This document shows, in pieces, positions 26,267-36,950 of a DNA stretch of 64,000 nt. The stretch is from Pirellulales bacterium (GTDB lineage: Bacteria > Planctomycetota > Planctomycetia > Pirellulales > JAEUIK01): NCBI GenBank assembly GCA_019694455.1, contig JAIBBY010000024.1, positions 1 through 64,000 of the forward strand, written 5' to 3'. Under the pieces are notes generated by a model. The model saw only the letters and a list, made by a program, of their open reading frames with translations, ran no database searches and was not told where the DNA came from. The translations under genes were made by a program, and so were the position numbers. Each line of letters begins with the position of its first letter. Position 1 is the first letter of the stretch.

Positions 26267-26546
26267 GTCGGTACCGGTGCTAACGTGGCCCGGTAAGGCT
26301 GGAGCCCGCAGCAAGCCAGGCTGGTCTGGCGAGCCCCGGGGAAACAATGCCAGCAAGGGAGGTGATCCGTGAGTAGACAGAACCAGGTGAGGCTCGCTTA
26401 GCGAGCAGCCGACGGGCTGCTTTGCGTCTTGGCGATGCTGTCGCCAGACGCAGCGCTCGGCAGCCAAGCTTTTTAGCAATAGCCATCGGCACAACGCCAC
26501 TGGCAGGCCCGGCCCCGCTCAACGCATCGGGGCCGGGCTCTTTTTT
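26267..26546 (+). ncRNA. Orphan structured RNA candidate, about 280 nt
   Basis: No open frame is supported, but the region is rich in strong helices and ends in a terminator. Stems include CCCGG (26289-26293) with CCGGG (26336-26340), and GCCAG/CTGGC (26315-26319/26326-26330) inside it. Others are GCTCGC/GCGAGC (26392-26397/26401-26406), AGCAGCC/GGCTGCT (26404-26410/26415-26421), and a 12-bp hairpin with one bulge (26423-26435/26441-26452). The second and third share AGC and are mutually exclusive at their junction. ACCAGGT-AGG then AGCAGCC loosely recalls SRP domain IV, but its GGAA loop is absent. It matches no RNase P or tmRNA core that I can see. Confidence 0.55.
26507..26546 (+). terminator. 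Strong intrinsic terminator of the orphan RNA
   Basis: GCCCGGCCCCG (26507-26517) and CGGGGCCGGGC (26528-26538) form a perfect 11-bp stem with a 10-nt loop, followed by TCTTTTTT. It is the strongest plus-strand terminator in the window. Because the downstream bestrophin-like gene is on the other strand, it must end a plus-strand transcript starting in the preceding 300 bp or reading through from 25212. Confidence 0.9.
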
Positions 26547-26588
26547 GCGCCTGCGATTGTTCGCTTCGCTGACTTGGCGCGTCTGGGG

Positions 26589-27479
26589 TCAATGCGGCGA
26601 CTCGCTGAGCGCTTGCTTCACAAAGCTTTCAATGCTTTGGCAATAGCGCTCCAGCGGCAGGTCGTCGTCTTCCACGCCAAACGGATCTTCAATCGCCTCG
26701 GCCGTCAGTTCCAGCGCCACCAAAAAGTAGATGCCGACGGCCAAGGGCGGCAGCGACCAAACACCCAGATCGAGCGACAACGACCACGGCGCCGCCAACA
26801 CGTACAGCGCAATCCCCTCACGCGCCAGCGCCTTGTAAGAACGCGCCAGCGGCGTGTTCTTGATGCGCTCGCACGCGCCGCACACGTCCATCAGACCGCG
26901 CGCGTGCTCTTCGCAAATCAGCGCCAAGGGGCCGGCCATGCCGCCGGCGCGATACCACCGCCCCAGCTCGTCTTGCAATAGGCCCGCCACGTAGCCCGGC
27001 CGGTGCATGCCAGCGGGAATCTCCATCCCGCTGGGGGTCTCGCCGTCGACCGGCGCGCCGTGCAAATGATCGCGCAGCTCACGCGCGAACGCCACCAGCA
27101 GGTCCGCAAAGCGGCGGCGCGCGGCTGTGTCGAGCGGCACGAAGGCCCGCACCTTGAGCGCCAAGTTGCGCGAGTCGTTGACCAATTGCCCCCACAGTTT
27201 TCGCGCTTCCCACCAGCGGTCATTGGCGGTGTTGTTGCGAAACACAATCAGAATGCCGAGCACCACCCCCAGCGACGCGGTCAACTCCGCGCCCGCCTCG
27301 TACGCCGGCAACCGCGCGGCGGCAATCAATAGCGCCGCCAGCACGCTATAGCAGACCGCCGCCAACGACACCCGCGCCGCGCGCCAAGCCACTGCGGGAG
27401 ACAACAGCCAGCGCTGCCGAAACGTCGATCCGTTCGCGGTGTCGGGACTCGCGGGGGCGGTGGGTGTGCCGGTCGTCAT
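26589..27479 (-). CDS. Bestrophin-family ion channel-like membrane protein
   Basis: The 296 residues show the bestrophin/UPF0187 pattern. There is a first pair of membrane helices (RVSLAAVCYSVLAALLIAA, GVVLGILIVF), the signature FRNNTANDRWWEARKLWGQL (about 103-122), a third and fourth hydrophobic stretch near 230-260, and the EDPFGVEDDDLPL belt motif near the C-terminus. Bacterial homologues form pentameric channels, often for cations, whereas eukaryotic ones conduct chloride. The start at ATG 27479 is plausible; the first 25 residues are Pro/Ser/Thr-rich and may be poorly conserved. Confidence 0.88.
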   Translation of the reverse strand: MTTGTPTAPASPDTANGSTFRQRWLLSPAVAWRAARVSLAAVCYSVLAALLIAAARLPAYEAGAELTASLGVVLGILIVFRNNTANDRWWEARKLWGQLVNDSRNLALKVRAFVPLDTAARRRFADLLVAFARELRDHLHGAPVDGETPSGMEIPAGMHRPGYVAGLLQDELGRWYRAGGMAGPLALICEEHARGLMDVCGACERIKNTPLARSYKALAREGIALYVLAAPWSLSLDLGVWSLPPLAVGIYFLVALELTAEAIEDPFGVEDDDLPLERYCQSIESFVKQALSESPH

Positions 27480-27523
27480 CGCATGTCCGCAAACCAGCGC
27501 CGCGCGCGGCGGGAGACGACTAG

Positions 27524-27895
27524 TTAATCATCATCTTCGTCGTCATCGTCGTCGTCATCTTCCCCTTCATCGTCGTCGTCCCAGTCGTCGTCTTCTTCGT
27601 CCTCGTCGTCCCAGTCGTCGTCCTCTTCTTCGTCGTCGGCGTCGTCCGCTTCTTCATCCTCTTCGTCGTCGACCTCTTCCCACTCGTCGTCTTCGAGGTC
27701 TTCATCGCCTTCGTCGTCGTCGTCATCGTCTTCGTCGTCGTCTTCGTCATCCCAATCGTCGTCGTCGTCATCGGCGGCGAGCACGTAGGCGCGATCCAAC
27801 TCGGACCAGTCAGCTAGTCCGGTCGCGCGTGTGCCGGCCAGCACACGCTGTAATGCATCGAAAACGCCTTGCCCCGGCTCGAATGAGGTCTTCAC
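27524..27895 (-). CDS. Extremely acidic Asp/Glu-rich protein
   Basis: Residues 1-42 form an ordinary N-terminal segment (SFEPGQGVFDALQRVLAGTR, SELDRAYVLAA). Residues 43-123 are nearly all Asp and Glu, with sporadic Trp, Gly, Val and Ala in DDDWDDEDDD-like units. The DNA is a GAC/GAT/GAA trinucleotide tract (27530-27775) that probably expands and contracts. Such polyacidic tails may bind calcium or basic proteins, but no function can be assigned. It is encoded 44 bp upstream of the bestrophin-like gene and 42 bp downstream of scpB. Confidence 0.65.
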   Translation of the reverse strand: MKTSFEPGQGVFDALQRVLAGTRATGLADWSELDRAYVLAADDDDDDWDDEDDDEDDDDDDEGDEDLEDDEWEEVDDEEDEEADDADDEEEDDDWDDEDEEDDDWDDDDEGEDDDDDDDEDDD

Positions 27896-27937
27896 TGATG
27901 GCTCCTCTGCGCAATCCTAGTTCAGTTATCCAATACG

Positions 27938-28528
27938 TTACGGTGTGTCGCTTGTCATGTTGTGCGATGGTGGCCCAGCGGCGCTGGTCGCCGCGACTCT
28001 TAGTTCCGCCGCGCGGGGCAGTTCGTCCAAACCCTTCAGGCCGAACACTTCCAAGAATCGCTTCGTTGTTCCATACAGCAGGGGGCGACCCAGTTCGCTA
28101 GATCGTCCGACGATCCGCAACAGGTCGCGATCCATCAACTGCCGTAATATCTCGCCGCATTGAACTCCACGTATCGCCTCGATGCCGGCCCGCACGACGG
28201 GCTGTCGATATGCCACGACAGCCAAGGTTTCCAACGCCGGGGCCGAAAGCCTGGTTTCCACGGGGGTGCGATGTAGTCTTCGTAGCCAGGCTCCAAATTG
28301 GGGTCGCGTCAGCAGCCGATATCCGCCCGCCACTTCTTCCACGCGAAAGGCGCAGGCCGATGCGTCATAATAGCGGTTGAGCTGGCGAACTAATGTACGC
28401 GCCTCGGTGCCATCCGCCAAGTTCGCTAGTTGTGCCAATTTCCGCAGGCTCTGCGGCTCGCGCGAGACAAACAGCGCCGCCTCCAGCCGCGCCAATCGCT
28501 CGTCGCGCGGCGCGGTGGCCGCTCGCAC
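27938..28528 (-). CDS. scpB: Chromosome segregation and condensation protein ScpB
   Basis: ScpB pairs with ScpA and SMC to condense chromosomes. The core matches: LARLEAALFVSREPQSLRKL, RYYDASACAFRVEEVAGGYR, TRLSAPALETLAVVAYRQPV, then GEILRQLMDRDLLRIVGRSS and YGTTKRFLEVFGL. I set the start at GTG 28528, which gives 196 residues, the usual family length. The open frame extends to 28906, but that part is not ScpB-like. No scpA is nearby, and the C-terminal tail is Ala/Ser-rich. Confidence 0.87.
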   Translation of the reverse strand: MRAATAPRDERLARLEAALFVSREPQSLRKLAQLANLADGTEARTLVRQLNRYYDASACAFRVEEVAGGYRLLTRPQFGAWLRRLHRTPVETRLSAPALETLAVVAYRQPVVRAGIEAIRGVQCGEILRQLMDRDLLRIVGRSSELGRPLLYGTTKRFLEVFGLKGLDELPRAAELRVAATSAAGPPSHNMTSDTP

Positions 28529-28960
28529 GCTCTCGCCCGAGCCATGATCGTAACGGTCGCCCCGAAAATGGGCTAGTCTCCCCGCCCCCCAGTTCCGCGC
28601 GGCTTGGCTCCGTGCGGCCTGTGCCAACGGATGCCGCGACCCCGCGGTGCTCCACGTCCTCGCGCTCCAGGGCAAACCCTTCATCGACTGCATCCCGGAG
28701 GTTCGACAATCCCAACGCGTCGCGTTTGGCTCTGAAAATTGGAGAGAATGGCCGTTCGCGCCCGCCGTTGATCGTCGTGCCCAGGGCGGTAAACGACACA
28801 AGGCTATTCCCTGAACTGGTGATTGGCAAGCCACTTTTGAGCCAACCAATGGCCAGTCTGGCCGCCAGAAACGACCTCTGCTGGCCCGCGGGAAAGCAGG
28901 AGCCAAATGCGCCAGGTTTGGCTCAATCTTTGCTCACTGAAGCGGCGCGGCGCCGCGAGA
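28529..28960. other. Intergenic region before scpB, no supported gene
   Basis: This 432-bp gap lies between the scpB start and the stop of the 28961 gene. Open frames cross it on both strands, but none shows a signal peptide, a family motif or a convincing ribosome site. A repeat of the phrase TTGAGCCAA/TTGGCTCAA occurs around 28837 and 28918. It must hold the scpB promoter, which I cannot identify. Confidence 0.5.
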
Positions 28961-29665
28961 TTACGGTTGGCGACCGGCCTTCCAGTCTTCGACCGAGCTC
29001 AGCACCCGGCGCATCGCCGTTAGTGGGTCATCGGCGATGACCTCGAACTGCCGGCTGTAGCGCTCGCTGCCGGCGACCGCCATTTGACAGTGGAAGCGAT
29101 ACTGGGCGCCATCCGCGCCCCAGCTTTCCAGCAGATAATAGGTCGCTCCCAACTCCTTCAGCCGATGCTGCACCAGCGTAAACGGATCCTCCGTCCGCGG
29201 CGAACCGGCGGAAGTACTGCTGAACATCGACATCGCGCCACGTTGCGCGTCGGCGGAACCTGCCCCCACTCGGCGAGCGGCGGCCGGTACTTGGTACGAA
29301 GCGCGAACCTCTCCGCCGTCAGCCATTAGCGGCTCGGGTGTCGGCAACTTCGATGCGGGACCAGCCGGCATCGGCCGCGGCGCGGCCCCACCACCGATCC
29401 AATCCGCGCCGGCTGTTTGCGCCGCACGCGCCTCAAAGCGTGGCGCTTCCATCAGCCCCAAGCGCTCCTCCTCGCGCCGCGCTTTGCCCGGGTCGGCCCA
29501 GGTGGTCGGATCAGTCAAAGAAATGCCCAGCCGATCTTCGCAGCGGGCCAGGAACTGGTCGACGCACGACGGGACCGATTTCCAAAATAGCGCTGCCATC
29601 GGCACCGCGACGAGGGTGGCCAACATGACCAAGGCCCGCAATGCCAAAAACGCCGGCGTCTGCAT
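28961..29665 (-). CDS. Hypothetical exported or membrane-anchored protein
   Basis: From ATG 29665 the protein has 234 residues. The N-terminus is a hydrophobic anchor or signal (LALRALVMLATLVAVPMAAL), followed by a Pro/Ala-rich middle. A compact C-terminal domain (about 165-234) contains DPFTLVQHRLKELGATYYLL, then YRFHCQMAVAG and a final DPLTAMRRVLSSVEDW. The C-terminal part looks like a conserved planctomycete domain of unknown function. The frame extends to 29800 without a better start. Confidence 0.65.
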   Translation of the reverse strand: MQTPAFLALRALVMLATLVAVPMAALFWKSVPSCVDQFLARCEDRLGISLTDPTTWADPGKARREEERLGLMEAPRFEARAAQTAGADWIGGGAAPRPMPAGPASKLPTPEPLMADGGEVRASYQVPAAARRVGAGSADAQRGAMSMFSSTSAGSPRTEDPFTLVQHRLKELGATYYLLESWGADGAQYRFHCQMAVAGSERYSRQFEVIADDPLTAMRRVLSSVEDWKAGRQP

Positions 29666-29886
29666 ATCGGCGAGGTCTCCGTCCCTGTCGACGACCGCCA
29701 CATGGCGCCGTGCAACCAAATCGTGCGCAGCGGGGGGCCTCCTGCCGCCTCCAGCGCGGGGCGGATCATAGCGGCGCCCCGCCGGCGTCAACAATGGCAA
29801 TTGCCCGTATGGCGACCGCGGCCTGCTAGCATCCCGGTAAGCCGCCTATATTGATGCGCTGTCCACCCTTGGCCGCCAGGTCGCCG

Positions 29887-31050
29887 ATGAACGCTCCGCT
29901 CTATCTCGATCACAACGCCACCACGCCAGTCGCCCCCGAGGTGCTGGCAGCGATGGACGAATGCTATCGTCAAGGCTTTGGCAATCCTTCCAGCCAGCAC
30001 GCCGCCGGCCGCAAGGCGCGGCAACTATTGGAAGACGCCCGCGAACGAATCGCCGAACTGCTCGGCGCCCGACTCGCCGGCCCCGCGGCCGACCGGCTGA
30101 TCTTCACCAGTGGCGCGACCGAGGCCAACAATTTGGCCCTGTTCGGTATGACGGGCGACACGCCGGCGCGCATCGCGGCCTCTCGCATCGAGCATCCCAG
30201 CGTCATCAACGCCGCGCGCGAACTGGAACGCCGTGGCTGGCAGGTCGATTGGCTTTCGGCGCAGGCCGACGGCGTGGTGGCGCTGCCCGACTTGCAGGCG
30301 GCGCTCGAAGCGCGCCCCAAACTCGTGTGCCTGATGCTCGCCAACAGCGAAACCGGCGTGCTTCAGCCCGTGGCCGAGGCGGCCAGTCTGGCCAGCGAAC
30401 GCGATGTGCCGCTACATACCGATGCCGTGCAGGCGATCGGCAAACTTCCGGTCGACTTTGGCGGCCTCATGGCTTCATCCATGTCGATCGCCGCCCACAA
30501 GTTTCAGGGCCCGCGCGGCATCGGAGCCTTGCTGGTGCGCGGCGGCGCAATACTGCGACCGCTGCTCTTTGGCGGCGAGCAACAGCAAGCCGCGCGGCCG
30601 GGCACGGAATGCGTCGCGCTGGCGGTGGGCATGTGCCGCGCTTTGGACCTGCGCCACACCGATCTCCAACAGCAGCAAACCCGCATCGCCGCGCTACGCG
30701 ACCGCCTGGAGCAAACCTTGTCGCAAGGCTGTGGACCAGTGGTGATTCACGGCGCCGACGCACGGCGACTCCCCAACACCAGCAACGTGTCGTTTCCGGG
30801 GGTTGATCGGCAGATGCTGGTGCTGGCTCTCGATCTGGCCGGAGTGGCCTGCTCAACCGGATCGGCTTGCGCCAGCGGATCGAGCGCGCCATCCCCCACC
30901 TTGACCGCCATGGGGCTGTCGCGGGAGTGGATCGACTCGGCCATTCGGCTCAGCCTGGGCGCCGATTGCGCCCCGGTCGAAGTGGACCAGGCGGCTGACC
31001 GCATCACGGCCGTTGTCAACCACTTGCGCCACGCCAATTCTGGTGGCTGA
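29887..31050 (+). CDS. Cysteine desulfurase, NifS/IscS type
   Basis: This PLP enzyme moves sulfur from cysteine to Fe-S or thiolation partners. The 387 residues contain YLDHNATTP, FTSGATEANNLAL, the Schiff-base Lys205 in IAAHKFQGPRG, and the sulfur-carrying Cys328 in STGSACASGSS. The catalytic loop is of the NifS/IscS (group I) kind. It ends 38 bp before the dnaA promoter. No iscU or other Fe-S assembly gene is adjacent, so the partner is not known from this window. Confidence 0.9.
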   Translation: MNAPLYLDHNATTPVAPEVLAAMDECYRQGFGNPSSQHAAGRKARQLLEDARERIAELLGARLAGPAADRLIFTSGATEANNLALFGMTGDTPARIAASRIEHPSVINAARELERRGWQVDWLSAQADGVVALPDLQAALEARPKLVCLMLANSETGVLQPVAEAASLASERDVPLHTDAVQAIGKLPVDFGGLMASSMSIAAHKFQGPRGIGALLVRGGAILRPLLFGGEQQQAARPGTECVALAVGMCRALDLRHTDLQQQQTRIAALRDRLEQTLSQGCGPVVIHGADARRLPNTSNVSFPGVDRQMLVLALDLAGVACSTGSACASGSSAPSPTLTAMGLSREWIDSAIRLSLGADCAPVEVDQAADRITAVVNHLRHANSGG

Positions 31051-31065
31051 AATCGCTCTAGTGTC

Positions 31066-31115
31066 TCGTCAGCGGCCCCAAATTTCTCTATAATTCAGGC
31101 TCTTTACCTGGAGCC
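31066..31115 (+). promoter_or_regulatory. dnaA promoter with leader hairpin
   Basis: TATAAT (31089-31094) is preceded by TCGTCA (31066-31071) at 17-bp spacing, the former perfect and the latter matching four of six. Just downstream, GGCTC (31098-31102) and GAGCC (31111-31115) form a 5-bp hairpin at the likely 5' end of the mRNA. The leader is about 65 nt. No clear DnaA box is seen here. Confidence 0.55.
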
Positions 31116-31164
31116 AATTCTCACCTGGGCTGACGGTTATTTCTTGCTCATCCGAGCGCGAAAA

Positions 31165-32304
31165 ATGAACGTCGCTGTTCATCGGCCGCGCAGCGATCGA
31201 CAAGCGTCATCCCGCACCTTGGACGGACCCTCTGGCGTGGTCGAAGGCGTCATCACGATCCCGTTTGCCAGCACCGCTTTGCTCGCCGAACCGCGCGCTG
31301 CTGGCGAGCCAGGCTCGCGCTCTTCCACAGCCGACTTCTTCGCCGGTCCCGAGAACCGCCTAGCCGTGGTCGCCGCGCTCACGGTCCTGCTCGATCAATG
31401 TCCGTATCATCCCGTTGTGCTGTGTGGACCAGCGGGCGTCGGCAAGTCGCACCTGGCGGCCGGCGTCGCGCGGCTGGCGATGTCACGCTTTCCCGACCGC
31501 CAGATCATCTACAAGCTCGCCGCCGATTTCGCTCGCGAATTCGCCGAGGCGGTCGACACCTCCAGTGTCGAAGAGTATGTCGGCGGCCTCAGCGCCGCGT
31601 GGTTGTTGGTGTTGGAAGATCTCGACCAACTGGCTGGCAAGCAAGCCGCACAGCAGCAATTGGCGTCGTTGCTCGATTGGGCAGAGAGCAACGGCGGGCG
31701 CGTGCTGCTCACCCTCTCGCAGCCCCCCGCCTATGGCACAACGTTCATTGCCGGTTTGCGCAGTCGCTTGATGGGGGGCTTGGTCGCGGAGATTCACCCG
31801 CCCAGCGAGGCCTGTCGGCGCCAAATGGCCTCGGATTGCGCGGCGCGTCACGGCGTGACGCTCGCGCCAGAACAGTTGACTCGCCTCGCCGCACACGCAG
31901 GCGGCGGCTACCGTCAGATCGATGCCGCGGTGCGCCGCATCGCCTTGCGCGCTGCCGTTCCGGCGCATACCCGGCCTTTATTGGATAGTGAAGCGCTGGC
32001 GTCGGCGCGACCCGCCGTGAGTCTGTCGCGCATCGCGACACTGGTGGCGCGCGAGTTTGGCCTGCGCGTCGGCGAACTGGCGGGCGTTAGTCGCCGTCGG
32101 CAAACGGCACGCGCCCGCGGCGTGGCGATGTACCTGTCGCGCGAGTGGACCGCCGCCAGCTTGCAACGCGTGGCCCAGCATTTTGGCCGCAGCGACCATA
32201 CCACCGTGATGCACGCCTGCGAACAGACCAAACGCAGATTAAACAGCGACCCGGAACTGAGTCGGCAAGTGGCGGCCATCGAACGAGCGCTCGCCGGCGC
32301 CTAA
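31165..32304 (+). CDS. dnaA: Chromosomal replication initiator DnaA, N-terminally short
   Basis: DnaA binds and melts the origin. The AAA+ core has Walker A GPAGVGKSHL (about residues 90-99) and Walker B WLLVLEDLDQL, then GGYRQIDAAVRR near the lid. The C-terminal DNA-binding domain IV has MYLSREWTAASLQRVAQHFG and the signature GRSDHTTVMHACEQ, all with key residues kept. The 379-residue length is about 70-90 short, because the N-terminal domain I is missing and only a low-complexity leader of about 60 residues precedes the core. Its neighbours dnaN, a DUF721 gene and gyrB confirm the identity. Confidence 0.9.
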   Translation: MNVAVHRPRSDRQASSRTLDGPSGVVEGVITIPFASTALLAEPRAAGEPGSRSSTADFFAGPENRLAVVAALTVLLDQCPYHPVVLCGPAGVGKSHLAAGVARLAMSRFPDRQIIYKLAADFAREFAEAVDTSSVEEYVGGLSAAWLLVLEDLDQLAGKQAAQQQLASLLDWAESNGGRVLLTLSQPPAYGTTFIAGLRSRLMGGLVAEIHPPSEACRRQMASDCAARHGVTLAPEQLTRLAAHAGGGYRQIDAAVRRIALRAAVPAHTRPLLDSEALASARPAVSLSRIATLVAREFGLRVGELAGVSRRRQTARARGVAMYLSREWTAASLQRVAQHFGRSDHTTVMHACEQTKRRLNSDPELSRQVAAIERALAGA

Positions 32305-32628
32305 GGTCGCGAGCCGCCTCCTGTGGAAAAAGTGAAGATGATGTGTCGAACAGTTTGCTCTGGCGACTGGTTGCCAACAGCGAGCCAGGGGCGATCAATC
32401 AACGCGATTGATTGGCGCCAGGCCGCCGTCGTGCCGCGAACAGGCGAACAACGGTTTATCCACCACGCTGAAAGGGTGATCGTCGCGTAAGAAACGCTTG
32501 TCGCTAAATAACTTGCCCGGCGAGTGACGCCGCTGAACCAACACACGCGACCGCGAATCACTACTGCTGCTGACAATACAAAAAAATAAATAAGAAGAAA
32601 AAATCCCCAAGAGAAAGGTTCTCGACCC
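32305..32628. other. Putative replication origin between dnaA and dnaN
   Basis: This 324-bp gap has two near-consensus DnaA boxes: TGTGGAAAA at 32322-32330 (reverse strand, 8 of 9) and TTATCCACC at 32456-32464 (8 of 9). A perfect inverted repeat CAATCAA/TTGATTG (32396-32402/32408-32414, 5-bp spacer) lies between them. A strongly AT-rich A/T tract (32575-32612) next to dnaN could serve as the unwinding element. The arrangement dnaA-boxes-AT tract-dnaN fits oriC, but box number is low for a full origin. Confidence 0.5.
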
Positions 32629-33744
32629 ATGAAGGTGTCGTGCGAACGAGACAAGCTGGCTCCCGCGTTTCAAACCGCCAGCGCGGTCGCTCCCGCGCGG
32701 AGCACCAAGCCCATTTTGCAGAACGTCAAATTGGAAGTGCATGGCGATTCGGCCACGCTGATCGCCAACGATCTGGAGATTGGCGTGCGCGTGGAAGTGC
32801 CCGGCGTGCAAATCGAAACGCCAGGCAGCGTCATGCTCCCCACCTCGCGATTCAATCAAATTCTTCGCGAGAGCGGCGATGCCGCGTTGCGTTTGGAGTC
32901 CGACGCGCAAGGCACGCTCGTGCGTGGCGAACGCAGTGAGTTTCGCCTGCTGAGTGAGAACCCCGACGAGTTTCCCACGGTCGCCACCTTCAACGAAGCG
33001 GCTTATCACGAGTTGCCTGCCCGCCTGCTGCGCGAACTCATTCGTCGCACGGTGTTTGCCACCGACGTGGAGAGCACGCGTTATGCGTTGGGCGGCGTGC
33101 TGATCGAGTTGACCGAAGACAAGATCACCGCCGTCGGCACCGATGGCCGCCGCCTGGCGATGATGTCGGCGCCGGCCGCGTCGGTCGGCGGCCACAAGAC
33201 CGGCGACACGACCACCATCATCCCCACCAAGGCGATGCATCTGATCGAACGCGCGCTCGGCGACGCCGACAGCGAGATTCGACTGGCGCTCAAGAGCAAC
33301 TCGGCGCTGGTCAAGAGCGAGCGCACCACGATCTCCTCGCGGTTGGTTGAGGGGCGGTTTCCCAAGTGGCGCGACGTATTCCCCAAACGCGACAGCGCCG
33401 CGCGGATCGAAATGGCCGTGGGCCCCTTTCTCTCCGCCGTCAAGCAGGCCGCCATCCTCACCAGCGACGAAAGCCGCGGCGTCGACTTCACTTTCGGCGA
33501 CGGCAAGTTGACGCTCGCCGGTAAGGCGGCCGAAGCGGGGCAATCGCGCGTCGAACTGCCCATCGCCTACGATGGCAGCGAGTTGTCGATCACCCTCGAT
33601 CCGCGGTTCGTCATTGATTTCTTGAAAGTCCTCGACCCCGCCAAATCGTTCACCATCGAAATCAAGGACGCCGAGAGCGCCGCGGTTTGCAGCACCGACG
33701 ATGGCTATGGCTATGTCATCATGCCGCTGGCCCGCGAACGCTAG
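32629..33744 (+). CDS. dnaN: DNA polymerase III beta clamp
   Basis: DnaN is the sliding clamp that holds polymerase on DNA. At 371 residues it has the family length and three repeated clamp domains. Visible pieces are MKVSCERDKLAPAFQTASAV, the GGVLIELTEDKITAVGTDGR segment between domains 1 and 2, and the C-terminal CSTDDGYGYVIMPLARER, which ends on the M-P-L pocket strand. It begins after an AGAGAAAGG ribosome site. Gene order dnaA-dnaN is standard. Confidence 0.95.
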   Translation: MKVSCERDKLAPAFQTASAVAPARSTKPILQNVKLEVHGDSATLIANDLEIGVRVEVPGVQIETPGSVMLPTSRFNQILRESGDAALRLESDAQGTLVRGERSEFRLLSENPDEFPTVATFNEAAYHELPARLLRELIRRTVFATDVESTRYALGGVLIELTEDKITAVGTDGRRLAMMSAPAASVGGHKTGDTTTIIPTKAMHLIERALGDADSEIRLALKSNSALVKSERTTISSRLVEGRFPKWRDVFPKRDSAARIEMAVGPFLSAVKQAAILTSDESRGVDFTFGDGKLTLAGKAAEAGQSRVELPIAYDGSELSITLDPRFVIDFLKVLDPAKSFTIEIKDAESAAVCSTDDGYGYVIMPLARER

Positions 33745-33788
33745 CATGTCGCAACCAAATTGACCACGACAGGCGCGGCGAAAGCGCT

Positions 33789-34121
33789 ATGATACGTCCG
33801 CTGCCACGGGAGAAAATGACCTCACGACCACCCCAACCCATCGGCGATTTGCTCGGCGAGCTCATGGCTCGGCGCGGCTTTGCGCGCGTGCAAGCCGCCG
33901 CCGCCTGCGAAAACGCCTGGCGCGACGCCGCCGGTCCGCTGTTGGCGTCCCAGAGTCGCGTGGGCTCGGCGCGCCGCGGCGTGCTTGAAGTGATTGTCGC
34001 CAGTTCGTTGTTGGCGCAGGAAGTTGGTTTTCAGAAGGCGGCCTTGCTCGCCCAACTCAAACAGCGACTTCCCGACGAAGGGATTCACGATTTGCGCGTG
34101 CGCGTCGGTCGCATCGCCTGA
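33789..34121 (+). CDS. DUF721/DciA-like protein
   Basis: This 110-residue protein shows the DUF721 pattern: PIGDLLGELMARRGFARVQA, then ENAWRDAAGPLLASQSRVGS, RRGVLEVIVASSLLAQEVGF and the C-terminal LKQRLPDEGIHDLRVRVG. DciA is the ancestral loader or operator of the replicative helicase in bacteria without DnaC/DnaI. Its place between dnaN and gyrB supports this role. The start could be ATG 33789 or 33816. Confidence 0.82.
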   Translation: MIRPLPREKMTSRPPQPIGDLLGELMARRGFARVQAAAACENAWRDAAGPLLASQSRVGSARRGVLEVIVASSLLAQEVGFQKAALLAQLKQRLPDEGIHDLRVRVGRIA

Positions 34122-34126
34122 ACTAA

Positions 34127-36805
<2,679 letters not shown>

Positions 36806-36950
36806 GCGAACCCCCCCCGATTGTAGCTAACTGCTTGCCTGTGCTTGGGTTGTTGCTTACATTCGATTGGTAGTCTCCGCCGGCGCCACGCTGCCGGTCG
36901 CGGGCAATGCCTCGCTTCAACCCGCAACGCGTCTTGCTCCACGGTCACAC

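Noticed and set aside
26383-26420. SRP RNA domain IV similarity in the orphan RNA
   Set aside because: ACCAGGT, AGG and AGCAGCC are in the right order, but the apical GGAA-type loop is replaced by a longer stem with a UUA loop and the outer structure does not fit a small or large SRP RNA.
26490-26506. GCCACTG motif suggestive of a cobalamin riboswitch
   Set aside because: The B12 box and other conserved aptamer segments are absent and it lies right before the terminator.
28365-28829. Minus-strand frame of 154 codons overlapping scpB start region
   Set aside because: It overlaps scpB in another frame and ends in shadow sequence; no signal peptide, motif or ribosome site supports it.
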